Shown here: positions 9,066 to 19,466 of the stretch, in pieces | How positions within the stretch are numbered: position 1 is the first letter of the stretch | Layout: each line of letters opens with the position of its first letter | Made by a program: the position numbers and the translations under genes | Notes under the pieces: model-generated | Seen by the model: only the letters and a program-made list of their open reading frames with translations | Databases searched by the model: none | Told to the model about the DNA's origin: nothing | Assembly: GCA_001600495.1 (NCBI GenBank) | Contig: BCKE01000067.1 | Location: forward strand, 108,896-172,895 | Direction: 5' to 3' | Source: Pilasporangium apinafurcum | Lineage: Eukaryota > Oomycota > Peronosporomycetes > Pythiales > Pythiaceae | DNA length: 64,000 nucleotides

Positions 9066-9638
9066 TTATGCTGTCTCTGCCGTCATGGTATCAGTCTCAA
9101 AGCCGAACTTGTCAATCCAAAACTGGATCTCATGGTCATTATTCGACCCATCCGTCGCACCACTAAAGATCGGACGCATGTAGACTGTGTCCGTCTTGAC
9201 AGTCTTCTCATCCACAATGGTTGTGCGCACACATGTTCCCTGTTGCCATAACGACAAACTCATCTTCCCCCACCGGTAAGACTGACCGGCCGGAATTTCG
9301 ATAAAGTCTTGTTTTTTCATTTCATGTAAGAGACCTTGAGCAAGCGCTACGGTGAAACCGGAGGCTGTACCGGCCGCTGTCACAGCACCAGTAACACTAG
9401 CCGCAGTCTCAGTGACGGTAACCAGCGCGGTGGTCGATACGCCTACTATCGATATCACGCCATTTGCGGCGAGATAGCTCGTGAGTGGCGCCAGCGCACC
9501 AGCGCTAGCAATCAGAAGGGCAGACGCGGTGAGGACAGTTCCAAGAATACCAGCGATCCTGATAGCGGCTTCGTCCGGTCCGAGCTTGCACATGTACGGA
9601 TCTGGGGTGTTATTGACGATTGAGAGGTAGGAGCCCAT
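9066..9638 (-). CDS. MGSYLS-family protein, copy 5
   Basis: 190 residues and the most diverged intact copy in its middle part (TVLTASALLIASAGALAPLT, then an Ala/Thr-rich stretch). The start MGSYLSIVNN, Cys17, the GPDEAA motif and the C-terminal SYRWGKMSLSLWQQGTCVRT block are kept. IEIPAGQSYRW replaces the usual VTIPPGQSHQW. The C-terminal third is nearly the same as in copy 1 while the middle differs, a pattern expected from partial gene conversion or from selection on the middle. Function unknown. Confidence 0.85.
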   Translation of the reverse strand: MGSYLSIVNNTPDPYMCKLGPDEAAIRIAGILGTVLTASALLIASAGALAPLTSYLAANGVISIVGVSTTALVTVTETAASVTGAVTAAGTASGFTVALAQGLLHEMKKQDFIEIPAGQSYRWGKMSLSLWQQGTCVRTTIVDEKTVKTDTVYMRPIFSGATDGSNNDHEIQFWIDKFGFETDTMTAETA

Positions 9639-9688
9639 GATTATTGTCGCGGTTGTCGGTTAATCTCGATGTTGGTTGCGCAGTTGGA

Positions 9689-9705
9689 GGCAAATATTGG
9701 AATGA
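9689..9705 (-). promoter_or_regulatory. Oomycete Inr-FPR core promoter, copy 5
   Basis: Minus strand TCATTCCAATATTTGCC, aligned with the other copies, about 51-67 bp before the ATG. Confidence 0.65.
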
Positions 9706-11692
9706 ACAAATATCTAAATAGTTGGAATTATTTACGCTGCATTAAACCTCCAATGAGGTGGTACTGATGACTACTACTTATCTAATCGATCATTCAGCAT
9801 GGATGTGCAAAGAAGGAGAGGCATTTGGTGTTGACCACCAAGAGAGAATCTGGTGTAGTAATCATTACACTCTACTCCAGACATCCTGATTTTCCTCTTC
9901 CGTCGTTTGTCATGAAAGATAACCGATGAAATAACTACCGTTTGGTTGGGCATGGTCAAAGCTTCGAGAGTCGAAATGGGTTCAAGACAGAGAGTATGAG
10001 ATGCGACGGCTCATATGCCTGGGTACCGCAAAAAAAGAAAGATATCGCAATTGGGCTATTCTGTGCTACATTTTGGTGAACTGATTCTCCAATTTTCTAT
10101 ATTTTCCCAGTTTATGCCAAGCAAAAGCAAGTCCATTTTGGTATTTGTTCTATATTAAATTTAGCTAATAACCATCTTCTCATAGCAAATGATTAGTTTA
10201 CTAAATGATTGGTATTTATATAATAATATAATACTATACTATTTCTATTCTAAAAAATAGTCTACTAAAATTAAACTAAATATAGAAAATTTTATTTTAT
10301 TAATATTTATTTTGGTGATTTAAGAACGTATCCTGACTAGAAACTAAAAATCAGGACGTATGGAGGAGAATGAAATGACTAAAATATCAGAACCCATGGA
10401 GAATGGATGATCACTCGCATACTCCTGTCTCATAAGATCACTGAAAGACGCGTCCTTCATGGACACACTCGCACACATGTACCTATTGAAGTTCGAGTAA
10501 ATAGTCTAAGGAAGAAACCAATCACAAAGCTCCGTATGTAGCCCACTTGCGACGGAGTTTGGCAAAAACTCATCATTCCAACATTTGCATCCAGCTGCAA
10601 CATTCACTCATAGCATAGCTTTGATCAGCGCCAATAGCAAGTAAAACGTCGTAAGCAATTTTTCATCTTTCCATCGTCAAGAATTTGGGAGATTTGCGCC
10701 CACACAAGCGCGGATTCATTACACCTAATCGGTCAGCTGATGGTGTCACTCAGGTCAATGCAGCAGCCGTCAAAAACCATCTGACAACCAAGAAAAAATC
10801 GCACAAGTGAAATGAAGTCGTGCGTAATACGTGGCCCAAAGCCTTGATTTGCGAGTCGGTGATGTGTGCGCTATTTAAATTGGTAGCAAAATCCTGATGT
10901 ACCTTCGTTGGTTCCTGTCGCCTGTGTCCTCGGGCTTGCCTTCACCTCAAGCACAAGGAGAAAATCAGAATTGCGTGACGTATCGGTGCGAAGGAATTGA
11001 GTCTTACGATGACGCTTTTCCCTATCAACAAATTAGTGTCCAGTCAAATTTCCGTTGATGATAAAGATATCTCCACAATGTCATCTCATTTGCTAGGCTC
11101 GCAGCTGTGGACCATCTTGCAACTTCCAGTCTTGTTCAAAAGCACGCTTAGCCCATGCATGAATCCATATTGTGAGTTCATCGATACGGAAATGTGGACG
11201 GCTTTGAAAAAATGGATATGAAGTAGAACGTTAATAAATTGATCAACCAGCTTTTGCACGAACTGAGTTGATCAAGATGCAGATAATAGTGATGAATGAG
11301 GTGATAGTATTGATCGGCCATGCAACCGAGATGAAGTTGTAAACGATAATCAGTCGCGACTTCCAGGATGCGACCCTGGTGACAATCGCACATTACTTGA
11401 CGATAGTGTTGAATTCCGATCGTATCATGGGATTGGACGGTGAAAAATTTATAAAATGATATGTTCCAAGCGTTGATGAAGAACGGAAAGACTTGTTCTA
11501 CGAGTTGATAAAGAAATATCCATATTTCGAGCGACTGTAAGAAGTCTATACGCAGCAGCTTTTCGAAAGTTCGATATGCAGAATTGGCATAACTTTCATA
11601 TTTTGCAAGCAAATTCGTTTTCAAGCAATATTGATGGGTTATCTTAAAGTCAAAAAATATGCACTGTTCAACGCCACAAAAGTCTAGACAAA
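9706..11692. other. 2-kb AT-rich intergenic region
   Basis: No gene is supported. 10150-10320 is very AT-rich. Open frames near 10997-11221 and 11178-11624 look like chance or decayed sequence without any recognisable motif. Confidence 0.4.
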
Positions 11693-12265
11693 CTAGGAAG
11701 TTTCCGCCACAGCGGATTCGGTCTCGAAGCCGAACTTATCAATCCAGTATTGGATCTGATGGTCGTTATTGGAGTTATCCGTCGCGCCACTGAAGATCGG
11801 ACGCATGTATACTGTGTCCGTCTGGACAGTACGTTCATCTACGATGGTTGTGCGCACACATGTGCCTTGTTGCCAGAGTGAAAGACTCATCTTCCCCCAT
11901 TGATGAGACTGACCAGGTCCAATTTCCACGAAGCCATCCTCCTTCAATTTATCACTGACACCCTTGGCGACTGCCATACTAAAGCCGGAAACTCCACCAA
12001 CGATACTAGCGGCCGTGCCAATGGAAGCGGCAGCGCCAGTGACGGTCGCTAAGGCACTAGTTGAAACACCTAGTACCGATACAATGCCATTCGCTGCTAG
12101 CGTAGAAGCAACTGGCGCCGCTGCACCGGCCGTACCAATCACAGAGGCAGCCGCTCCGATGACAGTGACGACGATACCGGCGATCTTGAGTGCGGCTTCG
12201 TCTGGTCCGATTTTGCACTGGTATGTGTCTGAGGTGTTGTTAACGATGGAGAGATAGGAGCCCAT
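11693..12265 (-). CDS. MGSYLS-family protein, copy 6
   Basis: 190 residues. MGSYLSIVNNTSDTYQC, GPDEAALKIAG, a Gly/Ala-rich hydrophobic segment (VVTVIGAAASVIGTAGAAAP), a second one (IVSVLGVSTSALATV), then EIGPGQSHQWGKMSLSLWQQ and the conserved tail with YWIDKFGFETE. It is closest in layout to copy 1. It is the last family member before the transposon, and its promoter is at 12309-12324. Function unknown; N-myristoylation is predicted from Gly2 and Ser6 only. Confidence 0.86.
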   Translation of the reverse strand: MGSYLSIVNNTSDTYQCKIGPDEAALKIAGIVVTVIGAAASVIGTAGAAAPVASTLAANGIVSVLGVSTSALATVTGAAASIGTAASIVGGVSGFSMAVAKGVSDKLKEDGFVEIGPGQSHQWGKMSLSLWQQGTCVRTTIVDERTVQTDTVYMRPIFSGATDNSNNDHQIQYWIDKFGFETESAVAETS

Positions 12266-12308
12266 GATGAATGTTGGTGTTTGTTTTTGCTGGGATGCAC
12301 TGCAGAAA

Positions 12309-12324
12309 GCAAATTGTGGAATGA
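12309..12324 (-). promoter_or_regulatory. Oomycete Inr-FPR core promoter, copy 6
   Basis: Minus strand TCATTCCACAATTTGC, the best match here to TCATTYNN plus CAWTTT. It lies about 44-59 bp before the ATG. Confidence 0.7.
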
Positions 12325-12751
12325 ATTAATTTGTCAAACGCTTTGCTGCACAGTGTCGGTGTTATCACAAGAGCGGACCGTCACGAAAGAAAACGCGTGG
12401 GTGCATGTTCAATGGCGCCTTTCGAAAGTGTTATTCATTGACTTTGAGGTGTTGTAAAGTTGTGGGCAGTCAATTGCATTCTCAACCATAAGCGCACCAT
12501 TAGCATCGTCTAGAGCAACACGTTGTTCAACCAAAGCGGCTGTTTAAGACTATTTCTCATTAGTGGCCAAGCTAATCAAGCCAAACAGCAAAATGGGTTC
12601 ACAATCGTCTTTCTTTCTTGTCCACAAGTTTCGAAGTGAAGTCAGTGTGGGAACTGTACTATCACCATCCTAAGTGCGAATGTTATGATACGACACTAAT
12701 TAAGTTCAAATATTTAAAAAATAATACATAAAATAGTATGCATTAGTTAGC
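12325..12751. other. Intergenic region
   Basis: No gene is supported between copy 6 and the transposon end. Confidence 0.4.
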
Positions 12752-12784
12752 ATTATTATATTAGGCAACGAGAATGTCACCTTC
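12752..12784 (+). repeat. Left terminal inverted repeat
   Basis: ATTATTA, five unmatched bases, then GGCAACGAGAATGTCACCTT. It pairs with 16697-16729 at 26 of 33 positions, 19 of 21 in the inner part. A small hairpin (CCTTC with GAAGG, 12781-12797) follows inward. Confidence 0.65.
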
Positions 12785-12849
12785 CGTACCCGAAGGACAA
12801 TAATGTTCGAGACCCTCAGCCATGAAGTAAGGATCGAACTATCTACCTG

Positions 12850-14975
12850 CTACCCAAAGGCGCTAAGTAAACACTTTCTCTTTTTTTTGTACTCATAAGT
12901 TCTAGCTCTACAAAACTCTGGAGGTCGAGGTTCACCTTGGAGTTGTAGTTGAGTCAGACGTAAGATATTCTTGGACGCGTTATCATCTCGGTTCACAGTC
13001 ATACCATAACACACATTGCTTCTACAATGGAGTACACTATGAACCTTGAGATTACGTTTGATGCCGTCTCTGCACTTGCACTTGGAGTACTGGTTGACTA
13101 GCATTTCTTCACGACAGACTGCATGAATTTTACTAGTCTTGTACTCATCTGTCATAGTTCATCTCTCTTCGAAGTAACACTTACTCCAAGTGACTAAGAC
13201 GGTAGGCAGCTACCGAGAAGATCCGGGTGCAAACCCCACCGTTTATATTTTTACATACCCAGTTACATATCTGATAATGTTAGGACTACTCATTTTTACG
13301 AAAAGCGTAATTACGTCATCGCATGTTTATGCGCAAGGAAGAATGGTTGGTTCTTAGGCCATTAGGAAATGAATGGCTAGTAAGAAAGAGAGTAGTGCAG
13401 GCTAACACAATAATATCACTTTGCATTTTTCCAACTCCACAACAAACATCTTGATTACTCCAATCGCCAAAACCCACAATCGTTCGACGGCCAGCTTCCT
13501 CGGTCAACTTCAAACATAATTCACGCAACTTCTTTTGCATAAAAACGTATCGCTTGAACTTAAGATCACGAAAACGTTTGACCATGCTGAAATCAAGCAA
13601 CGTATCTACTCGAGGGATCAAATACTTGATATATATTTGAAAATATTGTAGAGTCACTGTCTTCTTGGTCGGCATGTTCCGAATAGCTTCGAGTACTTTT
13701 GGATTGTTGTCTTGCCAATAGCGAATCATTTTCCCGCTATGTTTGAATCGAGGATCTTCGTAGTATTCCTTGGCAGAACATGAAATCTTTTGCCCTTTCT
13801 GGTTCGTGCCACAAAAGATCTCTTCGACCTGGATTCAGACCCCATATCACCTTGTAATCCTTCAGCTTTAGCTCTTGAGAAATTACTTCCACTTTTGGTT
13901 TTCGAAGCGCGATGCTTACAGCTTTACCATCTGTTATAATTTCACTTGCAAACTTTCGGGTTTTGGTCTCAAACTTGTCAATATGAAAAAGCTTACACCA
14001 CTATTCTTCGGAAACATCTCTCCACCCATTACGTTTGGGAGGAATATCCAGACCAGCGCACTTTAGTAGTGCCCAAAGACCATCCGTACACATCTTGAAA
14101 TGGCTGCATTCAAACCCGCGCTTGTAAGAAAGAAGACTGAACAGACGAAGGTGTTTGTTGTCTTGGGTGTACTCCTGGACTGGATGCTTGGATTCAAAGT
14201 AGCGAAGAAATTTATACTACAATGGCATGAGTAAATGGGAAGCTTGAGTTACTTGTCCTTTCTTGTTTCGGGGCAACCGCAAACGATATATCCACACTAT
14301 TTCATCATCATCATTGTACTCTTGATCGAAAATATTCTTCAACATGTCGTACGCTTGTCTTCCATCCAATTGATAACGATGTTTCAAATATCGCTTGAAC
14401 CGTCAATAGAAGTTTGTCTTGATTGAATTTGAAGCATTCGTTGCCATTTGTTTACTGACGTTCTGATACCATCCTAATGTAATGGAAGAGGAATCTGCGT
14501 GTTTACAGTCGAACCACGCCAGGAATTGTAGAGATCTACGGATTCTCGGAACACATTATTCTTGATTGTTTTTTAGCTCTTTCTCCGACAGTCACAGCAG
14601 ACAAGCACTGATAGAAGAACGGCTGATTGAGTTCAGAAGCAAGACGGCTTTCTGCGCATAGTCGAGCAATGTGAAGATTGGCGAGCACGTACGCTTCAAG
14701 AACAGCTTTGTTCATATCACGTAAAACGTCCGCCCAAGGTAACGCCTTTGCTTTCTTTTTGCAAAACGACTTGAGTGTTGTCTTCACCACAGTAATATCC
14801 GTGTCGGCGTTCGTAGCTTTATGCTCGATCACGTTTGGACGTTGGTGCTTGGGGGCTTGGTTTCTTTAGTTTTCTTGGTTTGCAACTGATCGAGATCCAA
14901 CACGACCCCTTCGACGTCACTGTCTTCACTATCGCCCGGCTGGTGCTTCTTCTTCCGTGTCCCTTTCGTCGGCAT
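12850..14975 (-). pseudogene. Fanzor (eukaryotic TnpB-like RNA-guided nuclease), broken
   Basis: Fragments in order: a basic, acidic-spotted N terminus from ATG 14975 (MPTKGTRKKKHQ); the helical part 14832-14536 (LRDMNKAVLEAYVLANLHIA, then LNQPFFYQCLS); 14475-13810 in patches (FKRYLKHRYQLDGRQAYDML, GWRDVSEE, then RuvC-I as IWGLNPGRRDL); after a frameshift FCGTNQKGQKISCSAKEYYE and on to 13316 with IVGFGDWSNQD; and 13155-12850 with DEYKTSKIHAVC, a zinc-ribbon-like Cys pattern and the RuvC-III motif NRDDNASKNI. At least six stops or frameshifts were seen. The first catalytic Asp (GLDPG in the family) is Asn, with its codon at 13833-13835. Family assignment rests on motif order. Confidence 0.78.
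13180..13250 (+). repeat. tRNA-like (SINE-type) sequence inside the Fanzor relic
   Basis: TGACTAAGACGGTAGGC resembles a pol III A box, and GGGTGCAAACCCC about 30 nt later resembles a B box. It falls where the Fanzor frame is interrupted between the GFGDWSNQD and DEYKTSK parts, so an inserted tRNA-derived SINE fragment is possible. Confidence 0.3.
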
Positions 14976-15195
14976 GGCTAGTTGAAAAATGAGTTCGAAA
15001 GGAAGATACAAAATTGGTGTGCGTCGACCACTCTTACATGATTGACTAAAAAAAGTTACAGTTATGCATTCATTTGTTCATATATATGAACAGTCAGATA
15101 ATTCGATGTATTGTCTTATCACATTCCAAATGTTTCACTTTTGCGCAATCCATCTTCGTAACGTACAGTTCTTTGTTTACTTTCACTTTGACGAC

Positions 15196-15253
15196 CGATA
15201 CCGATCACCGACTACCGATTGATTTTATGATCGGTATTCGGTGATCGGTATCG
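15196..15253. repeat. 24-bp inverted repeat (long hairpin)
   Basis: Arms 15196-15219 and 15230-15253 pair at 22 of 24 positions around a 10-nt AT-rich loop. The arms are built from CCGAT/ATCGG units. It lies in the non-coding part of the transposon between the two gene remnants. Confidence 0.7.
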
Positions 15254-15967
15254 ATAACATGTTGGATTGCATGATTGGTCATTATTGCCAATCATCCATT
15301 CGTCAAAATCGACAATTGGTGTAACACATGCCTGACCTTGCGTTCGAGGTCAGACGACATTACATACCTCAAAGTTATTTCAATACATTAAGAGGGAAAA
15401 CAGTCAGAAATACATAGTTATATATAAATATATGTGTAAAGGAAGAAAGTGGAAAAATGATCGTAATCAGATTAGGAAAAAATGCATTGAAAGGGAGCTT
15501 AGATGTAGTGGTAGCGAACTAAGTCTTCCATCTAATTCACTTTTCATTTTGCCTTCAAGTTACCATCTCCGCCCACCAACGTTTTTGAAGTTCTTTGTGT
15601 TTCGACCAATCATATCTCTTATAATAGATTTTCGGCCAATTATAGTCGTCTAAACCAAGTAATCGTCACAAAAGATACACTTGAGTGTGATTGGTGTTCA
15701 CTTGAAGCCGAAAGTAAACTTAAGTTATACAATCAAAAACGATACTGCTCTGGGAATCCAAACAAGAATAAGCTGCTGAAACGAGAAAAAGAACTAAAAA
15801 ATCTGTTGTGAAGAATGTGGTGATTCATTCAATAACAAGAATTCTTTGTCCCAGCACAAACGTAGCCATCATTACAAAAGCTAACAGTCTGCGATTTGGA
15901 CTCGAAGAACTGGACTATGTGTTCTAAAATATATCAATTTTGAGTATTTGTCGACAGTGCAAGTTAA

Positions 15968-16667
15968 TCAACTTGCGCTAGAGATTGCAGTTAGATCATA
16001 ATTACTACCAGCAGCATTGTCTGGCTTTTCTTCTTTCTTCTGTGGCCACGTCTGTACGGGTAGCAGTTTCTTGCTTACCGAGTTCACACTTCCTGAAAAC
16101 AAGCACCAATCAACAACGCCATTGGGTGATGCTGCTAAGATCAATGAATGTAAATTTCCTCGTTTTCCTGGTTTTCTCACAATAGCTCTCTGACCTTTCA
16201 CACCCCATGCGTACTTTCGACAATGATTGGCAAAGAACGCTGCTTCATCTAACGCTATCCATTTTCTCTTTGTATGTTTGGATAATGATGCCAAAAAATG
16301 GCGTTGTTGTGCTCTACAGGCTTCTTGATAAGCGATGGAAGCCTTTTTGTACGTGATTTTATGTTCTGGCAAAATGCGTTGGCTTGTTCGTAAAGAGATG
16401 TTAACGTCATATATATTTTTTTACAAAAGTAACTCCGTCAGCAAGTGTGCTTGTATTGTGATTGAGAAAAAAATTGACGAGTTGGTTGTACTGGTTGTCA
16501 TTCAATTTTCGCAGATGAGATCGATTGAGAGGTTGTGCAAACTTAACACCACTAAACCAACGCTGAATGGTTCGTTTGCATACATCAAGAATATCAGCTA
16601 TCTTGTTGAGGGTGAACTTTTTGGTCCGAAGACGAAAACAAATTTGTTGTTCAGCAATCGATTTCAT
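15968..16667 (-). pseudogene. Tc1/mariner (IS630-type) DDE transposase, frameshifted and truncated
   Basis: 16667-16407 encodes a helix-turn-helix DNA-binding part (FTLNKIADILDVCKRTIQRW). A one-base frameshift in a poly-A/TA tract near 16402-16412 joins it to DVNISLRTSQRILPEHKITY and the start of the catalytic domain. WIALDEAAFF carries the first catalytic Asp, followed by KYAWGVKGQRAIV and SLILAASPNGVVDWCLF. The rest, including the second Asp and the Glu/Asp, is missing before the stop at 15968. Confidence 0.8.
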
Positions 16668-16696
16668 GACTATATATTTTTTATAAATAAAAAAAT

Positions 16697-16729
16697 GAAG
16701 GGGACATTCTCGGTGCCACGAGTAATAAT
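16697..16729 (-). repeat. Right terminal inverted repeat
   Basis: Reverse complement of the left repeat with 26 of 33 matches. The core GGACATTCTCGGTGCC is at 16702-16717. A clean TA target duplication is not visible. Confidence 0.65.
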
Positions 16730-18859
16730 TCGCACTTCAAAATCTATTGTGCCGCTGCTGGATCGAGTAAGCTACATATAGGCAAGCGGAGTCAGTGCGC
16801 GACATTTTTCGGCGCGTGAGTCACCGCGTACCTATCGATGCTCAATACCAACGGTGAAATTTTGATGTAAGTCGGTTCAGTTATGGGGTTCAAAGTCCCA
16901 CTTCCTAATACATGGCAGAGGGAATCATAGAAATGTTTTGAGCGTTTCTGGTTCCAAAGATATCTTTATTTCGATTAAACCCGCAGCTGTTGATGCAGGT
17001 TGTGCTGTTATCGATTTATAATTCCTATCACAGTGGAGCCACGTCTAAAACTGATCTAGCATCGAATATTCATGAGAACATCGGTTTAAGGAGAAAATCA
17101 TACTCTACGAAGTACCGAAAACACGAACGAATCGCCTGATTCTTTCCACACACATGAGCTCCAGCAACTCAACCCACGTGTGGTGATGTGCACGTACGTA
17201 CCCAGCAGACAGCTGGACTCGCTGCTCTTGTCGACTAAGATGCTCGGAATAATCGAGAAAGGGAGGCATAACATAGGTAGGCAGCTTGCTCATGCCGATC
17301 TCAGTTAGCGCATCTAAGCAGATCACTTACGTACTAAAGTTTAACAAAGTCTGCTCAAAGCGCTATGTGTTCAAGATTTCCATCCAGTTACACAGTGTTA
17401 CTCATACCACTCGTCGTACTACTTTATTAAAGCCTTGGGCAGATGATCCCTTAGTCATATATGCATCTTATGCTTGATACTGCTTGTGGTATATGCAGGC
17501 GGACTCCCGTGTACAATTGTATTTTACCAATGACAATACGAACCGGCTGACATCTGGCAACAACCAATCACGTCGAAATGCATCCTCCTCCCTACATACA
17601 CAAAAGTATTCAGTCACTTTCTCTGACGTGCCAAAGAAGATGAAAGTAATATAGGATATGTAAATCCATTTGTCCAGTTTCAAGGTGGTCCGTAGAAATT
17701 ACGTAAGTGGGATGTCTGCTTTTTTGTTGTTTCGTTCTGACCCATTCTCTGATGTTGTTGGATGCGTCACATGTTCCACTTCAACATCACCGAGTGGCTC
17801 TTTTACGCCCAGATTTCTCTAGAACGGCTACAGACTTTTCCGCTATGTCGCTTTTTTTTTTGAGGGATAGATGAACAAAGCGACTGGAAGTTTTTGAAAT
17901 TTCTCAAGCACTGTATCTGTGTCAAAGAAAATGTAGTCATTAGTTTGTTGTACAGCATACCTTTGTAGTGCTCTTTACACACCGCCAAACATTGCATGGA
18001 TAACAGTTGTGGCACTGTATTTACCTCTGCTCGGACTAAAAAAAGCAGAAAATTCATCATACAACTTTGTGGAATTCTTAGCCCTTATGGATACTCCTTT
18101 TTCGCAACGCAGCAAACGACCAGCGAAATTGACTGAATGGCGTATGTGGATCCGTACTTGCACATGGGTGTTATAATATCTACAGTAGATAGGATCTCGC
18201 AAGCAGCCTTCACCAGGCTGCGTCTAGTAAACAAACGTGACGAATAATGTACCTGCTACCGCTAAAATCGAAGAAATCAGCGCCTTATAAGTTCAGTTTC
18301 TTGAAGTTTCGTGCGAATTGCGTATGGCGTGTGGGGGCTTCGGTGGCGATAGGATTTTTCCAACAGTCTCCCACTCTTCTTGCTACAAATGGCGAATGTA
18401 TAAAGTTCTTCGACGTTCTTCATAGTGGCTTCTTACCCCAGTCACATAGTTGCGTGATCCTCTTGTGCTACATCTGCTCCACGTGTTATGGAAATAGTTC
18501 GTCATGGTCACGGTAAAGAAAACTCCAGATGATCCACATGCATTGAAATGATCAAGAATGCACAATTTTCTTCATTTAGGCTCACTTATTTCCCACAAAT
18601 TCAATTTATTGTGTTTTTGTAATTAATATTTTCTTTGGAATTATTATTTTTTTTGGGTTTTTTGCTTTGTTCCATAGCTGACATCGGAGCACAGCGACTA
18701 CAAAGTCCTGCACTTGACATGGAAGGAAGACGGCAAGGCAGACATTATTAAGCTGTGCATCTTTGTTTGCTATTTCCATTGATAGTATTATTATTGCAAT
18801 TCTCGGTTCAAAAATATCACTGTATACATGATGTGCGCAATTTGGGCAAATAGACAGAC
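16730..18859. other. 2.1-kb region without recognisable genes
   Basis: Short frames only. The minus strand around 18202-17803 has a patch of coding-like sequence in two frames (SRGKYSATTVIHAMFGGV, then a stop), perhaps a dead gene, but no family can be named. Confidence 0.4.
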
Positions 18860-19441
18860 CTACATAGAGAAGCGCTCGATGAAAAAATCGAGTGCTTCTT
18901 CCAGACTGGGAAGCTCACGAGCCGTAGTCGCCGTTGTGGTAGCAGTAGACGTAGTAGCTTCAATGTTAATGTCGACTGTTTGGGGTGATGATGGCTGTTC
19001 TTTCACCATTGGTTCATTGCTATGAGGAGAGCAAATCTCCATCTTCTCTGGCGATTTGGACGGTGTCTTTAGCTTTGATAATGGTCGACATATCACAGGT
19101 CGCGACACCAACGCCTTCCGATCAATCGTGAAATCACGACGCAGACACAATATCTTCTCTTTAGCGCCCTGCAGCCGAGAAGACACTTGTTCTTGATATT
19201 TATGGGCGTGGGTCTGCACCTGTCGGATCGATCGCGTGCCAATATGCGCAGTAATTGCCCGCCATGGGCCATGTGGATACTTCCGAAGTGCTTCTAAAAA
19301 GCGATCATGCTCATGGACGGTCCACATTCCTCGGTTCTTTGTATCTCTTTTCCGAGCGCGGCCTGTTTTCGTACCTGCGATGCAGATCGGCGATGGGAAG
19401 CTCGCACGCAGCGCAAGGCACTGCATTGAAGAAGGTGACAT
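18860..19441 (-). CDS. MYB-related (SHAQKYF-type) transcription factor
   Basis: 193 residues with a single MYB repeat at about residues 38-88: GMWTVHEHDRFLEALRKYPH, then WRAITAHIGTRSIRQVQTHA and HKYQEQV. The THAHKYQ segment corresponds to the SHAQKYF signature of one-repeat MYB proteins. A basic stretch (GRARKRDTKNR) precedes the repeat. The C-terminal half is Ser/Thr/Pro-rich and ends in a short acidic helix (LEEALDFFIERF). It is likely nuclear and DNA-binding. The ATG at 19441 lies about 8-25 bp after an Inr-like TCATTAAAAATTTT on the minus strand (19449-19466). No partner is evident nearby. Confidence 0.82.
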   Translation of the reverse strand: MSPSSMQCLALRASFPSPICIAGTKTGRARKRDTKNRGMWTVHEHDRFLEALRKYPHGPWRAITAHIGTRSIRQVQTHAHKYQEQVSSRLQGAKEKILCLRRDFTIDRKALVSRPVICRPLSKLKTPSKSPEKMEICSPHSNEPMVKEQPSSPQTVDINIEATTSTATTTATTARELPSLEEALDFFIERFSM

Positions 19442-19466
19442 TCTTTATGTAAAATTTTTAATGATC

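Larger units (their letters stand above)
12752..16729 (-). mobile_element. Decayed Tc1/mariner-like transposon carrying a Fanzor gene
   Basis: A 3.98-kb element bounded by inverted repeats at 12752-12784 and 16697-16729. Both gene remnants, the DDE transposase and the Fanzor, read on the minus strand. Fanzor1 proteins are known passengers of eukaryotic DNA transposons including Mariner elements (established knowledge). The assignment to one element is inferred from the repeats and the matching orientation. Both genes are broken, so the copy looks non-autonomous. Confidence 0.7.

Noticed and set aside
11178-11624. 148-codon minus-strand frame near family copy 6
   Set aside because: Composition rich in aromatic and hydrophobic residues typical of non-coding AT-rich DNA; no motif.
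16870-16910. Possible tRNA T-arm (GGGGTTCAAAGTCCC)
   Set aside because: No acceptor stem, D-arm or anticodon arm can be built around it.
17803-18202. Coding-like patch on the minus strand
   Set aside because: Two frames with stops and no recognisable domain; could be a dead gene but cannot be named.
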